Positions 18,387 to 26,117 of a DNA stretch of 64,000 bases are shown in pieces. Each line of letters begins with the position of its first letter. The first letter of the stretch is position 1. The notes beneath the pieces are model-generated. The model saw nothing but the letters and a program-made list of their open reading frames with translations, searched no databases and was not told the origin of the DNA. This DNA comes from Streptomyces sp. NBC_01551 (GTDB lineage Bacteria > Actinomycetota > Actinomycetes > Streptomycetales > Streptomycetaceae): positions 1,052,501-1,116,500 of the forward strand of contig NZ_JAPEPX010000001.1 in assembly GCF_026339935.1 (NCBI RefSeq). Direction: 5' to 3'. Both the position numbers and the translations under genes were made by a program.

Positions 18387-19616
18387 CTACAGGGCTACGC
18401 CCAAGAGGGCGTCCACGGCGCGCGAGACCAGGCCCGGGGCCGACTCGTCGTCGCCGTCCGAGGCGTTCTGGGCGTCCACCCAGCGGTCCACGGCCGCCAG
18501 CGCGGCGGGCGCGTCCAGGTCGTTGGCCAGGGCCTCGCGGATCTCCTCGACGAGGGCGTCCGCGGGCAGGCCGTCCGGGCGGGACACGGCCGCGCGCCAG
18601 CGCTCCAGGCGGGCCACCGCCCGGGCGAGGACCTCGTCGGTCCACTCCCAGTCGTCGCGGTAGTGGTGCGAGAGCAGCGCGAGGCGGATCGCGGCCGGGT
18701 CGACGCCCGCGCGGCGCAGCGCCGAGACGAAGACCAGGTTGCCCTTGGACTTCGACATCTTCTGGCCGTTCAGCGCGACCATGCCGGCGTGGACGTACGC
18801 CTTGGCCATCGGGAACTCGCCCGTCAGGACCTGCGCGTGCGAGGCGCCCATCTCGTGGTGCGGGAACGCCAGGTCGGAGCCGCCGCCCTGGATGTCGAAG
18901 CCCATGCCGAGGTGGTCCAGGGCGATCGCGACGCACTCGATGTGCCAGCCCGGCCGGCCGCGGCCCAGCGAGCCGCCGTCCCAGCTCGGCTCGCCCGGGC
19001 GCGCGGCCATCCACAGCATCGGGTCGAGCGGGTTCTTCTTCCCCGCGCGGTCGGGGTCGCCGCCCCGCTCCGCCGAGAGCAGCCGCATCGCCTGCGCGTC
19101 CAGGTTGGAGACCTGGCCGAAGTTCGGGTCGGACTCGACGGAGAAGTAGATGTCGCCGTCCAGCTCGTACGCGGCGCCGGCGTCGCGCAGCCGCTCCACC
19201 AGCGGCACGATGCCCGGTATGGCCTCGACGGCGCCGATGTAGTGCTGCGGCGGCAGCATCCGCAGGGCGGTCATGTCCTCGCGGAAGAGGGCCGTCTCGC
19301 GTTCCGCGAGCTCGGTCCAGTCCTGGCCGTCGCGCAGCGCCCGCTCCAGGAGCGGATCATCCACGTCGGTGACGTTCTGGACGTAGTGGACCTGCCGCTT
19401 GGTGTCGAGCCACACGCGCTGCACGAGGTCGAACGCGTTGTAGGTCGCCGCGTGACCGATGTGGGTCGCGTCGTACGGGGTGATGCCGCAGACGTAGATA
19501 CGGGCGACGGGACCGGGGGCGAGGGTGATCGTCCCCTGGGTCGCGGTGTCGTGGATCTGGAGGTCGCGGCCCTTGCCAGGAAGGGCGGGGACCTCAGAAG
19601 CGGGCCAGGCATGCAT
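18387..19616 (-). CDS. mshC: Mycothiol ligase (L-cysteine:GlcN-Ins ligase)
   Basis: Joins cysteine to GlcN-inositol using ATP, the third committed step of mycothiol synthesis; 409 aa, the family length. Class-I cysteinyl-tRNA-synthetase-like core: zinc ligand C43 in [16 protein letters not shown], the HIGH-like motif at residues 51-56, C228 in [13 protein letters not shown], the His pair at 253-254 and KMSKS at 286-290. The anticodon-binding domain of true CysRS is reduced, as expected. Followed upstream by the SCO1664/DUF3090/phosphatase trio, a neighbourhood conserved in actinobacteria. Confidence 0.95.
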   Translation of the reverse strand: MHAWPASEVPALPGKGRDLQIHDTATQGTITLAPGPVARIYVCGITPYDATHIGHAATYNAFDLVQRVWLDTKRQVHYVQNVTDVDDPLLERALRDGQDWTELAERETALFREDMTALRMLPPQHYIGAVEAIPGIVPLVERLRDAGAAYELDGDIYFSVESDPNFGQVSNLDAQAMRLLSAERGGDPDRAGKKNPLDPMLWMAARPGEPSWDGGSLGRGRPGWHIECVAIALDHLGMGFDIQGGGSDLAFPHHEMGASHAQVLTGEFPMAKAYVHAGMVALNGQKMSKSKGNLVFVSALRRAGVDPAAIRLALLSHHYRDDWEWTDEVLARAVARLERWRAAVSRPDGLPADALVEEIREALANDLDAPAALAAVDRWVDAQNASDGDDESAPGLVSRAVDALLGVAL

Positions 19617-19726
19617 GCGTCGAGCCTAACCGGACGGGTGTTCCGAAAACGAACCGGACCTGCGCTGTTGGCTTGATCGACACTCTTGCGGTCTGGCCGG
19701 TTCTGTGCGTGTGCCGCTTGGCTGGT

Positions 19727-20563
19727 TCAGACCGGTGGCCAGGGGATGGCGGGCCACTGCCCGGAGGGCTGCGGGTGCACTCCCGTGCGCAGCAGCTGCT
19801 CCACGCGGCCCCGTACGGCGGCCAGCTCGACGGGCGTGATCAGTTCGGCCAGCCGGGTGGCGAGGGGCTCGCCCTCGGCCAGCTGCGCCGCCAGGGACGC
19901 CAAGACCTCGCGGGCCTCGTCGGTCAGCGGCTCCCCCGCCCACCCCCACAGCAGGGTGCGCAGCTTGTCCTCGGTGTGGAAGGTCACTCCGTGGTCGATG
20001 CCGTAGAGCCGTCCGTCGGGCGTCGGCAGCAGGTGGCCGCCCTTGCGGTCGCCGTTGTTGATCACGGCGTCGAGGACGGCGAGCCGTCGCAGCCGGGGGT
20101 CGTCGGCGTGCACGAGCAGGGCGGTGCGGCCCTCGCCGACCTCGGCGAGGGCGACCGGCTTCCAGCCGTCCCCCGCCTCCTCGCCCTCGACGAGCGCGAG
20201 GAGCCCGGCCTCGGGGGACTCGCCCGCCTCGATCCAGTGCTGGACCATGCCCTCGCCGTACGGGCCGTCGCGCAGCACGGTCGCGGGGACCAGGCCCCAG
20301 CCGGTGGCCTCGGAGACCAGGTAGGCGGCGCGCTCGCGCTGAGCGAGGTTGCCGTCGGGGAAGTCCCACAGCGGCCGCTCGCCCTTGACCGGCTTGTAGA
20401 CGCACTCCGCGCTGACGCCCTCGTACGTGACGTCGCACAGCAGTACCGCGTTGGACGCCTCGCGGATCCGTCCGCGTACGGTGAGCTCACCTCGGGCGAG
20501 CAGTTCCTCGATCGGGGTCTCGGCGGTCACGCCTGGCGCCGGTACCCGTTCTGGCGCGGACAC
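19727..20563 (-). CDS. PI3/4-kinase-like conserved actinobacterial protein (SCO1664 family)
   Basis: 278 aa; recognised as the family described as TIGR03843. Kinase-like signatures: the Lys in CVYKPVKGERPLWDFPDG, NNGDRKGGHLL (catalytic-loop-like Asp and Asn) and YGIDHGVTFH (metal-binding Asp). Substrate unknown. GTG at 20563 has GAGGGG close upstream; a GTG at 20530 would give the classic 4-base GTGA overlap with the DUF3090 stop but lacks a ribosome site. Transcribed with the DUF3090 and phosphatase genes and beside mshC, which suggests a shared, undefined role. Confidence 0.82.
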   Translation of the reverse strand: MSAPERVPAPGVTAETPIEELLARGELTVRGRIREASNAVLLCDVTYEGVSAECVYKPVKGERPLWDFPDGNLAQRERAAYLVSEATGWGLVPATVLRDGPYGEGMVQHWIEAGESPEAGLLALVEGEEAGDGWKPVALAEVGEGRTALLVHADDPRLRRLAVLDAVINNGDRKGGHLLPTPDGRLYGIDHGVTFHTEDKLRTLLWGWAGEPLTDEAREVLASLAAQLAEGEPLATRLAELITPVELAAVRGRVEQLLRTGVHPQPSGQWPAIPWPPV

Positions 20564-21117
20564 ACGTGCCCCTCGGGGTCCAGTGGCAGGCTGCACAGCG
20601 GGCACGGCGGCCGGCCGGCGTTGACGACGTCCAGGGCCCGCTTGGCGAAGGCGCGGGCCTGCGCGCCGGACAGGCGCACCCGCAGCATCGGCGGGCCGTT
20701 CTCCTCGTCCTGCAGGAGCCGCTCCTCGGCCTCGGCGAGGTCCTCGTCGGAGTCGGCGTCGAGCTCGACCAGGGCCTGCGCCTCGACGATCATCCGCTGT
20801 TCCTCGCCGTCCCAGGCCAGGGCCATCGTGCCGACGCGGAACTCCTCCTCGACGGGTACGTCGAGGGGGGCGGTGTCGGCGGCCTCGGTGGAGGCCATGG
20901 CCGGCACCGGGGCGTTGCCGCCGGTGCGCCGCACGACCTCGTCCAGCAGCTCGTCCATCCGCTCGGCCAGCGCCGCGACCTGGGTCTTCTCCAGGGAGAC
21001 ACTGGTGACCCGGGGGCCGGAGGAGGCCTGCAGGAAGAACGTACGGCGCCCCGGCAGACCGACCGTACCGGCCACGAAGCGGTCCGGCGGGTCGTAGAGG
21101 AACACCTGACGGGGCAC
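20527..21117 (-). CDS. DUF3090 family protein
   Basis: 196 aa; the family described as TIGR03847. It begins MPRQVFLYDPPDRFVAGTVG and ends in a small zinc-ribbon-like module, CPLCSLPLDPEGHVC (two CxxC-type Cys and one more), followed by a basic tail. The middle is acidic with a helical stretch. Function unknown. Its 3' end overlaps the start region of the kinase-like gene, and the histidine phosphatase gene lies 76 bases upstream, so the three are probably co-transcribed. Confidence 0.82.
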   Translation of the reverse strand: MPRQVFLYDPPDRFVAGTVGLPGRRTFFLQASSGPRVTSVSLEKTQVAALAERMDELLDEVVRRTGGNAPVPAMASTEAADTAPLDVPVEEEFRVGTMALAWDGEEQRMIVEAQALVELDADSDEDLAEAEERLLQDEENGPPMLRVRLSGAQARAFAKRALDVVNAGRPPCPLCSLPLDPEGHVCPRQNGYRRQA

Positions 21118-21193
21118 GTCCAGTCTCCAAGTCTCGGCGGCGGGGCGGGGCTGCGCGCTTGTGTTGGCCCGTCCACCCTACTGCGCCGTTCGA

Positions 21194-21916
21194 TCACACC
21201 GCGCCCGCACCGCCTCCCACGACCGCGATCCCGCCGTCTTCGGCGGCTTTGTCCGCGGCGGGCCCGGCGGCGGGCGGCTCGTCGCGCGGTACGAATCCGG
21301 CGAAGTCCCCGGTGTCGCCGAGCCGGAGCACGAACGGGCGGCTCGGGGTGTACCGGATCACGGTCACCGAGCAGGGGTCGACGTGGATGCGCTGGAACAG
21401 GTCGAGGTGCATGCCCAGGGCGTCCGCGACAAGGGACTTGATGATGTCCCCGTGCGAGCACATCAGGAAGAGGGCGTCGGCGCCGTGCTCCTCCTCGATC
21501 CGCGCGTTCCACTCCCGCACGGCGTCCACGGCGCGGGCCTGCATGGCGCGCATGGACTCGCCGCCGGGGAAGGCCGCGTTCGACGGGTGCTGCTGAACGA
21601 TCTTCATCAGCGGGTCGTCGGAGAGCTCTGAGAGTTTGCGGCCCGACCAGTCGCCGTAGTGGCATTCGCCGATGCGCTCGTCGGTGTGCAGCGCCAGCTC
21701 GGGGCGGGCGGCCAGCAGGGGGGCGAGGGTCTCCCCGCAGCGCTGGAGCGGGCTGGAGACGGCGGCCGCGAGCGGCACCCCGGCGAGCCGGGCGGGCAGC
21801 GCCGCGGCCTGCTCGGCGCCGCGCTCGTCGAGGGCCACTCCCGGGGTCCACCCGGCGAGCAGCCCTGCGGTGTTGGCGGTGGACCGCCCGTGTCGTACGA
21901 GGATCAGCGTGGCCAT
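21194..21916 (-). CDS. Histidine phosphatase (phosphoglycerate mutase superfamily), MSMEG_4193 type
   Basis: 240 aa from the ATG at 21914-21916. RHG motif LVRHGRSTAN (catalytic His at residue 9), the helical insert ECHYGDWSGRKLSELSDDP with the acid residue, and the second catalytic His in FLMCSHGDIIKSLV. The Ala/Gly-rich C-terminus is extra. The family (TIGR03848) is found almost only beside TIGR03843 and TIGR03847 genes, as here. Substrate unknown. The upstream frame to 21940 adds eight residues and lacks a ribosome site. Divergent from corA. Confidence 0.85.
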   Translation of the reverse strand: MATLILVRHGRSTANTAGLLAGWTPGVALDERGAEQAAALPARLAGVPLAAAVSSPLQRCGETLAPLLAARPELALHTDERIGECHYGDWSGRKLSELSDDPLMKIVQQHPSNAAFPGGESMRAMQARAVDAVREWNARIEEEHGADALFLMCSHGDIIKSLVADALGMHLDLFQRIHVDPCSVTVIRYTPSRPFVLRLGDTGDFAGFVPRDEPPAAGPAADKAAEDGGIAVVGGGAGAV

Positions 21917-21978
21917 GGACACCACCCTAAGCGGTGGCACGGGTGTGCGGGTGGGCCTCGGGCAGGGACAATGCCCAG

Positions 21979-22962
21979 GTGATTGTGGACTGCGCCATGT
22001 ACCGGGACGGCCGTCGCTCGAACGCTCCCGAGGACTTCTCGGACGCCCTGGACGAGGCGCGCGCCACGGGCGACGCCTTCCTCTGGATCGGTATGCACGA
22101 GCCGACGGAGAAGGAATTCGAGCACGTCAGCCAGGAGTTCGGGCTGCACCCGCTGGCGGTGGAGGACGCCCTGACCGCGCACCAGCGCCCGAAGCTGGAG
22201 GTCTACGACGACTCACTCTTCGTCGTCCTCAAGCCCGTGACGTACGACGAGGACCGGGACACGGTGACCGCCGGCGAGCTGATGGTGTTCATCGGCGACT
22301 CGTTCGTGGTCACGGTCCGGCACGGCGAGGGGGCCGCGCTGAGCGCCGTACGGCAGCGCCTGGAGCACGAGCCGAACGTGCTGCGGCACGGTCCGACGGC
22401 GGTGCTGTACGCGGTGTCCGACGCGGTGGTGGACCACTACATCGACGTCGCCGCAGAGCTCCAGGGGGACCTGGAGGAGCTGGAGGCGGAGGTCTTCGCC
22501 CCGAACGCCGCCGACACCAAGAACACCGCGGCCCGGATCTACGCGTTCAAGCGGCAGGTGCTGGAGTTCCGGCGGGCGACGAGCCCGCTGCTGCTGCCGA
22601 TGGACCGGCTCGCCTCCGGGAACGTGCCGTTCGTGCACGACCACGCGCAGCCGTTCTTCCGCGACGTCGCCGACCACCTGACGAAGGCGAACGAGTACAT
22701 CGAGGGCCTGGACCGGCTGCTGTCGGACGCGCTGTCCGCGCACCTGGCGCAGATGGGCGTCCGGCAGAACGACGACATGCGCAAGATCTCGGCGTGGGCG
22801 GCCATGGCGGCCGTGCCGACGATGGTCGCGGGGATCTACGGGATGAACTTCGACCACATGCCGGAGCTCGGGCACGAGTGGGGCTACCCCGGAGTCATCG
22901 CGCTGATGGCCGGCGCGTGCCTGGGCCTGCACCGGCTGTTCAAGACCCGGGGCTGGCTGTAG
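21979..22962 (+). CDS. corA: CorA-family magnesium/cobalt transporter
   Basis: 327 aa. Long cytoplasmic N-terminal funnel (MIVDCAMYRDGRR onward, acidic and helical) and two C-terminal helices separated by the selectivity motif GMN in GIYGMNFDHMPELG; it ends shortly after the second helix with a basic residue cluster. GTG at 21979 is chosen to match the family N-terminus; ATG at 21997 and an earlier frame start at 21934 are alternatives. Pentameric channel for divalent cations in the inner membrane (family knowledge). Confidence 0.88.
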   Translation: MIVDCAMYRDGRRSNAPEDFSDALDEARATGDAFLWIGMHEPTEKEFEHVSQEFGLHPLAVEDALTAHQRPKLEVYDDSLFVVLKPVTYDEDRDTVTAGELMVFIGDSFVVTVRHGEGAALSAVRQRLEHEPNVLRHGPTAVLYAVSDAVVDHYIDVAAELQGDLEELEAEVFAPNAADTKNTAARIYAFKRQVLEFRRATSPLLLPMDRLASGNVPFVHDHAQPFFRDVADHLTKANEYIEGLDRLLSDALSAHLAQMGVRQNDDMRKISAWAAMAAVPTMVAGIYGMNFDHMPELGHEWGYPGVIALMAGACLGLHRLFKTRGWL

Positions 22963-22981
22963 GGCTCCCGCGCGTGGTGGG

Positions 22982-23782
22982 CTACGCGTATTCGGGCGCG
23001 GTCGTCGGCACGCCGCCCAGGGCGTCGCGGCGCGCCGGCATCCGCAGGCTCACCATCCGGTGCCAGCCGCTGAACCGCTCGTACGCGTACATCCCGCGGA
23101 TGCCGGCGGCGAGCGCGGCGGCCTTCGGCGCGGGCCATCTCAGCAGCCGCCCCATGTGGCCCATGACGGCGAGGCTGACGTCCCGGTAGATGCCGATCTC
23201 GGTGAGGGCGCTGTCGCGCAGCACGCGCTGGATCATCCGGCCGTGGCCGTCGCGGACGAGTCCGAGCAGCTCTTCGTGGCAGTACGCGAGGTGGTTGTCC
23301 TCGTCGTCGCTGATCATGCGGATGGCCTTGCCGAGCTCGGGGTGATCCCCGAAGTTCTTGACCAGCATCTCCATCTGGTCGGCGGCGCGCTGTTCGGTGA
23401 CGCGGCTGTGCGCGAGGTAGACGACGATGTCCTGCTCGGTCAGCGGCGCCTCGCGGCGCAGTTTGTCGTGCGCGAGGCCGATGCCGCGCCGCTCCAGCAG
23501 CATCGTGTAGTCCGTCTCGGGCGGCACCGGGACGGGCTCCAGGCCGCGTTTGCGGAGCAGGGCGTTGAAGATCCGGCCGTGCTTGTCCTCGTCGGCGCCG
23601 TGCCGGGCGATCTTGGGCCCGAGATCGCACATGGCGTCGGGGACCAGCGCCGCGATCCGGGCGTTCTCCCAGCCGCCCTGGGACTCCCCGCTGGCGGCGA
23701 TGGAGCAGAACAGCTGGAAGGCGTCGTCGTCGTCGACGATCTCCTGGAACAGGCTGCGGGCAGAGAGCATGAACCGAGTCAA
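22982..23782 (-). CDS. Ferritin-like diiron-type protein
   Basis: 266 aa, all-helical. Possible metal-binding helices include HGADEDKHGRIF and DDEDNHLAYCHEELLGLV, giving the ExxH-type pairs of ferritin-like and rubrerythrin-like proteins; a further Glu pair lies in LERRGIG...EAPLTEQD. No signal peptide. Conserved in streptomycetes; whether it stores iron or oxidises a substrate cannot be told. Convergent with corA (19 bases apart). Starts at 23782 or at the Met four codons later. Confidence 0.7.
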   Translation of the reverse strand: MTRFMLSARSLFQEIVDDDDAFQLFCSIAASGESQGGWENARIAALVPDAMCDLGPKIARHGADEDKHGRIFNALLRKRGLEPVPVPPETDYTMLLERRGIGLAHDKLRREAPLTEQDIVVYLAHSRVTEQRAADQMEMLVKNFGDHPELGKAIRMISDDEDNHLAYCHEELLGLVRDGHGRMIQRVLRDSALTEIGIYRDVSLAVMGHMGRLLRWPAPKAAALAAGIRGMYAYERFSGWHRMVSLRMPARRDALGGVPTTAPEYA

Positions 23783-23899
23783 ATGCGGATTTACCGGGCG
23801 GGCAACCGATACGTCGCACTACTCGGCCGAATGAACGAAGCGAAGGGGTGACGCCGCAGGCGTAACCCGGCGGGCTCCGGACGCGTTGTTGGGTGTGAC

Positions 23900-23939
23900 G
23901 GCCGTGGCGGGGAAGACCCCCGAGCCCCCACCACGGCCG
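23900..23939. terminator. Hairpin terminator after the LLM oxidoreductase
   Basis: CGGCCGTGG (23900-23908) pairs with CCACGGCCG (23931-23939), with a GGGG/CCCC extension in the loop. It lies 36 bases past the stop of the minus-strand LLM gene. Confidence 0.7.
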
Positions 23940-23975
23940 CAGAGACTTCCCCCGGGACGCCGTCGGCTTACGGCC

Positions 23976-25025
23976 TTACGCCAGTCCGGCCAGCTCCAGG
24001 GCCTGCGTGCCGGCGCGCAGCGCGGCGATCCGCTCGTCGAGGGTGAACCCGGCCGGGGCGAGCGTGAGGGTGGTGACCCCGGCGTCGGCGTAGGCCCGCA
24101 TCCCGTCGGCGATCCGCTCGACCGGGCCGAGCAGGGTGGTCGAGTCGATCAGTGAGTGCGGAACGGCCTCGGCCGCGCCCGCCTTGTCGCCGCCCAGGTA
24201 CTTGGTCTGGATCTCGGCGGCCTCCTTCTCGTACCCCATGCGCTGCGCGAGCTGGTTGTAGAAGTTCTGCTTGGGGCTGCCCATGCCGCCGACGTACAGG
24301 GCGGTGTACGGGCGGAACATGTCCGCGAGCGCGGTGACGTCGTCGCCGAGGGCCAGCGGCACCGTCGGGCAGACGTCGAAGCCGTCCATGGTGAGCCCGG
24401 CCTTCTCGCGGCCCGCGCGGATGTGGCGCAGCGCGGTGTCCTCCAGGTGCGCGGCGGACGGGAAGATCAGCAGGGCGCCGTCGGCGATCTCGCCAGTCTG
24501 CTCCAGGTTCTTGGGCCCGATGGCCGCGATGTAGAGCGGGATGTGCTCGCGCTCCGGGTGCACGGTGAGCTTGATCGGCTTGCCGGGGCCGCCGGGCAGC
24601 GGCAGGGTCCAGTGCTGTCCCTCGTACGAGAGCCGCTCGCGGCTCATGGCCTTGCGGACGATCTCGACGTACTCCCGGGTGCGGGCCAGCGGCTTGTCGA
24701 ACTTCACGCCGTACCAGCCCTCGGAGACCTGCGGTCCGGAGACGCCGAGGCCGAGGCGGAAGCGGCCCTTGGTGAGGGAGTCGAGGGTGGCGGCGGTCAT
24801 GGCCGTCATGGCGGGCTGGCGGGCCGGGATCTGGAAGATCGCGGAGCCGACGTCGATGCGCTCGGTCTGGGCCGCGACCCAGGCGAGGACGGTGGCGGCG
24901 TCGGAGCCGTAGGCCTCGGCGGCCCAGCAGACGTCGTACCCGAGGCGGTCGGCCTCCTGCGCGACGGCGAGGTTGTCGGCGTCCATGCCCGCACCCCAGT
25001 AACCCAGATTGATGCCGAGCCGCAT
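23976..25025 (-). CDS. LLM-class F420-dependent oxidoreductase
   Basis: 349 aa luciferase-like (beta/alpha)8 barrel. Start MRLGINLGYWGAGMDADN; further family marks are RLGLGVSGPQVSEGW, the LPLPGGPGKPIKL segment and YIAAIGPKNLEQ. These features fit the F420 branch of the LLM family rather than the FMN branch, but cofactor and substrate are inferred. Single gene with its own terminator; divergent from the aldo/keto reductase across 99 bases. Confidence 0.82.
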   Translation of the reverse strand: MRLGINLGYWGAGMDADNLAVAQEADRLGYDVCWAAEAYGSDAATVLAWVAAQTERIDVGSAIFQIPARQPAMTAMTAATLDSLTKGRFRLGLGVSGPQVSEGWYGVKFDKPLARTREYVEIVRKAMSRERLSYEGQHWTLPLPGGPGKPIKLTVHPEREHIPLYIAAIGPKNLEQTGEIADGALLIFPSAAHLEDTALRHIRAGREKAGLTMDGFDVCPTVPLALGDDVTALADMFRPYTALYVGGMGSPKQNFYNQLAQRMGYEKEAAEIQTKYLGGDKAGAAEAVPHSLIDSTTLLGPVERIADGMRAYADAGVTTLTLAPAGFTLDERIAALRAGTQALELAGLA

Positions 25026-25124
25026 GTGTCGTCCCCTTACCGGTTTACCGATCAGTAACGTTCGTTGCCGGGACTGTAGCGCGCCAAGGTCCGATCCGTC
25101 AGCGCCCCAGTAGTCTCAGCGCTC

Positions 25125-26117
25125 ATGGAGCAGAGGCATCTCGGCCGCACCGGCCTGCGCGTGTCCCGGATCGGCCTCGGCACCCTGACCTGGGGCCGTT
25201 CCGCGGGGGGACCGGACGAGGCGGGCGCCGCCGAGCAGTTGAAGACCTTCTGGGAGGCGGGCGGCACGCTCGTCGACACCGCCGACGTGTACGGGGGCGG
25301 TGAGGCGGAGTACGTCCTCGGGCAGCTGGTGGACGGCCTGGTGCCGCGCCGGGACCTGGTGATCGCGACGAAGTCGGGCTCGGTACGGGACCCCGACCGC
25401 CGCTTCGACTGCTCCCGGGGCCATCTGCTGGCCGCGCTGGACGACTCGCTGGCCCGGCTGGGCACCGATTACGTGGACCTGTGGCAGGTGCACGCCTTCG
25501 ACGCGGCGACCCCGCTGGAGGAGACCCTCCAGGCGGTCGACCTCGCGGTCAGCAGCGGGCGGGCCCGGTACGCGGGCGTGGCCGGGTTCAGCGGCTGGCA
25601 GCTGGCGAAGGCGGCGACCTGGCAGCTCGCGGCGCCGGGGGTACGGACCCGGCTGGCCTCGACGCAGATGGAGTACTCCCTGCTCCAGCGGGGCGTTGAG
25701 CGGGAGGTCCTGCCGGCGGCGCTGGACCTGGGCGTCGGACTGCTCCCCTCCTCCCCGCTGGGCCGGGGGGTCCTGACGGGCAAGTACCGGGACGGCACCC
25801 CGGTGGACTCGCGGGGCGCGTCGGAGACCCTGGCCGCGTTCGTGGACCCGTACCTGGACGAGGCGGCGGGCCGGATCGTGGACGCGGTGGCGACCGCGGC
25901 GCAGGGCCTGGCGGTGACCCCGCTCCAGGTCGCGCTCGCGTGGATCCGCGACCGGCCGGGGGTGGTCGCGCCGATCGTCGGCGCGCGGACGTCGGCGCAG
26001 CTCGGGGCGGCGCTGTCGGTGGAGGCCCTTAGTCTTCCGGAGGAGATCTGCCAGGCGCTGGACGACGTTTCGGCCCCGGTACACCGCTATCCCGATCAGG
26101 ACTGGAGCACGCTGTGA
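25125..26117 (+). CDS. Aldo/keto reductase
   Basis: 330 aa NADPH-dependent TIM-barrel reductase. Catalytic tetrad candidates: Asp and Tyr in VDTADVYGGGEAEY, Lys in VIATKSG and His in YVDLWQVHAFD. C-terminal cofactor segment PIVGARTSAQLGAAL. It starts MEQRHLGRTGLRVSRIGLGT, typical of the YajO/general stress AKR group. The stop overlaps the next gene by four bases (GTGA at 26114-26117), so the two are translationally coupled. Confidence 0.88.
   Translation: MEQRHLGRTGLRVSRIGLGTLTWGRSAGGPDEAGAAEQLKTFWEAGGTLVDTADVYGGGEAEYVLGQLVDGLVPRRDLVIATKSGSVRDPDRRFDCSRGHLLAALDDSLARLGTDYVDLWQVHAFDAATPLEETLQAVDLAVSSGRARYAGVAGFSGWQLAKAATWQLAAPGVRTRLASTQMEYSLLQRGVEREVLPAALDLGVGLLPSSPLGRGVLTGKYRDGTPVDSRGASETLAAFVDPYLDEAAGRIVDAVATAAQGLAVTPLQVALAWIRDRPGVVAPIVGARTSAQLGAALSVEALSLPEEICQALDDVSAPVHRYPDQDWSTL

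Noticed and set aside
18387..19616. Second cysteinyl-tRNA synthetase
   Set aside because: Short length, reduced C-terminal part and gene context match MshC.
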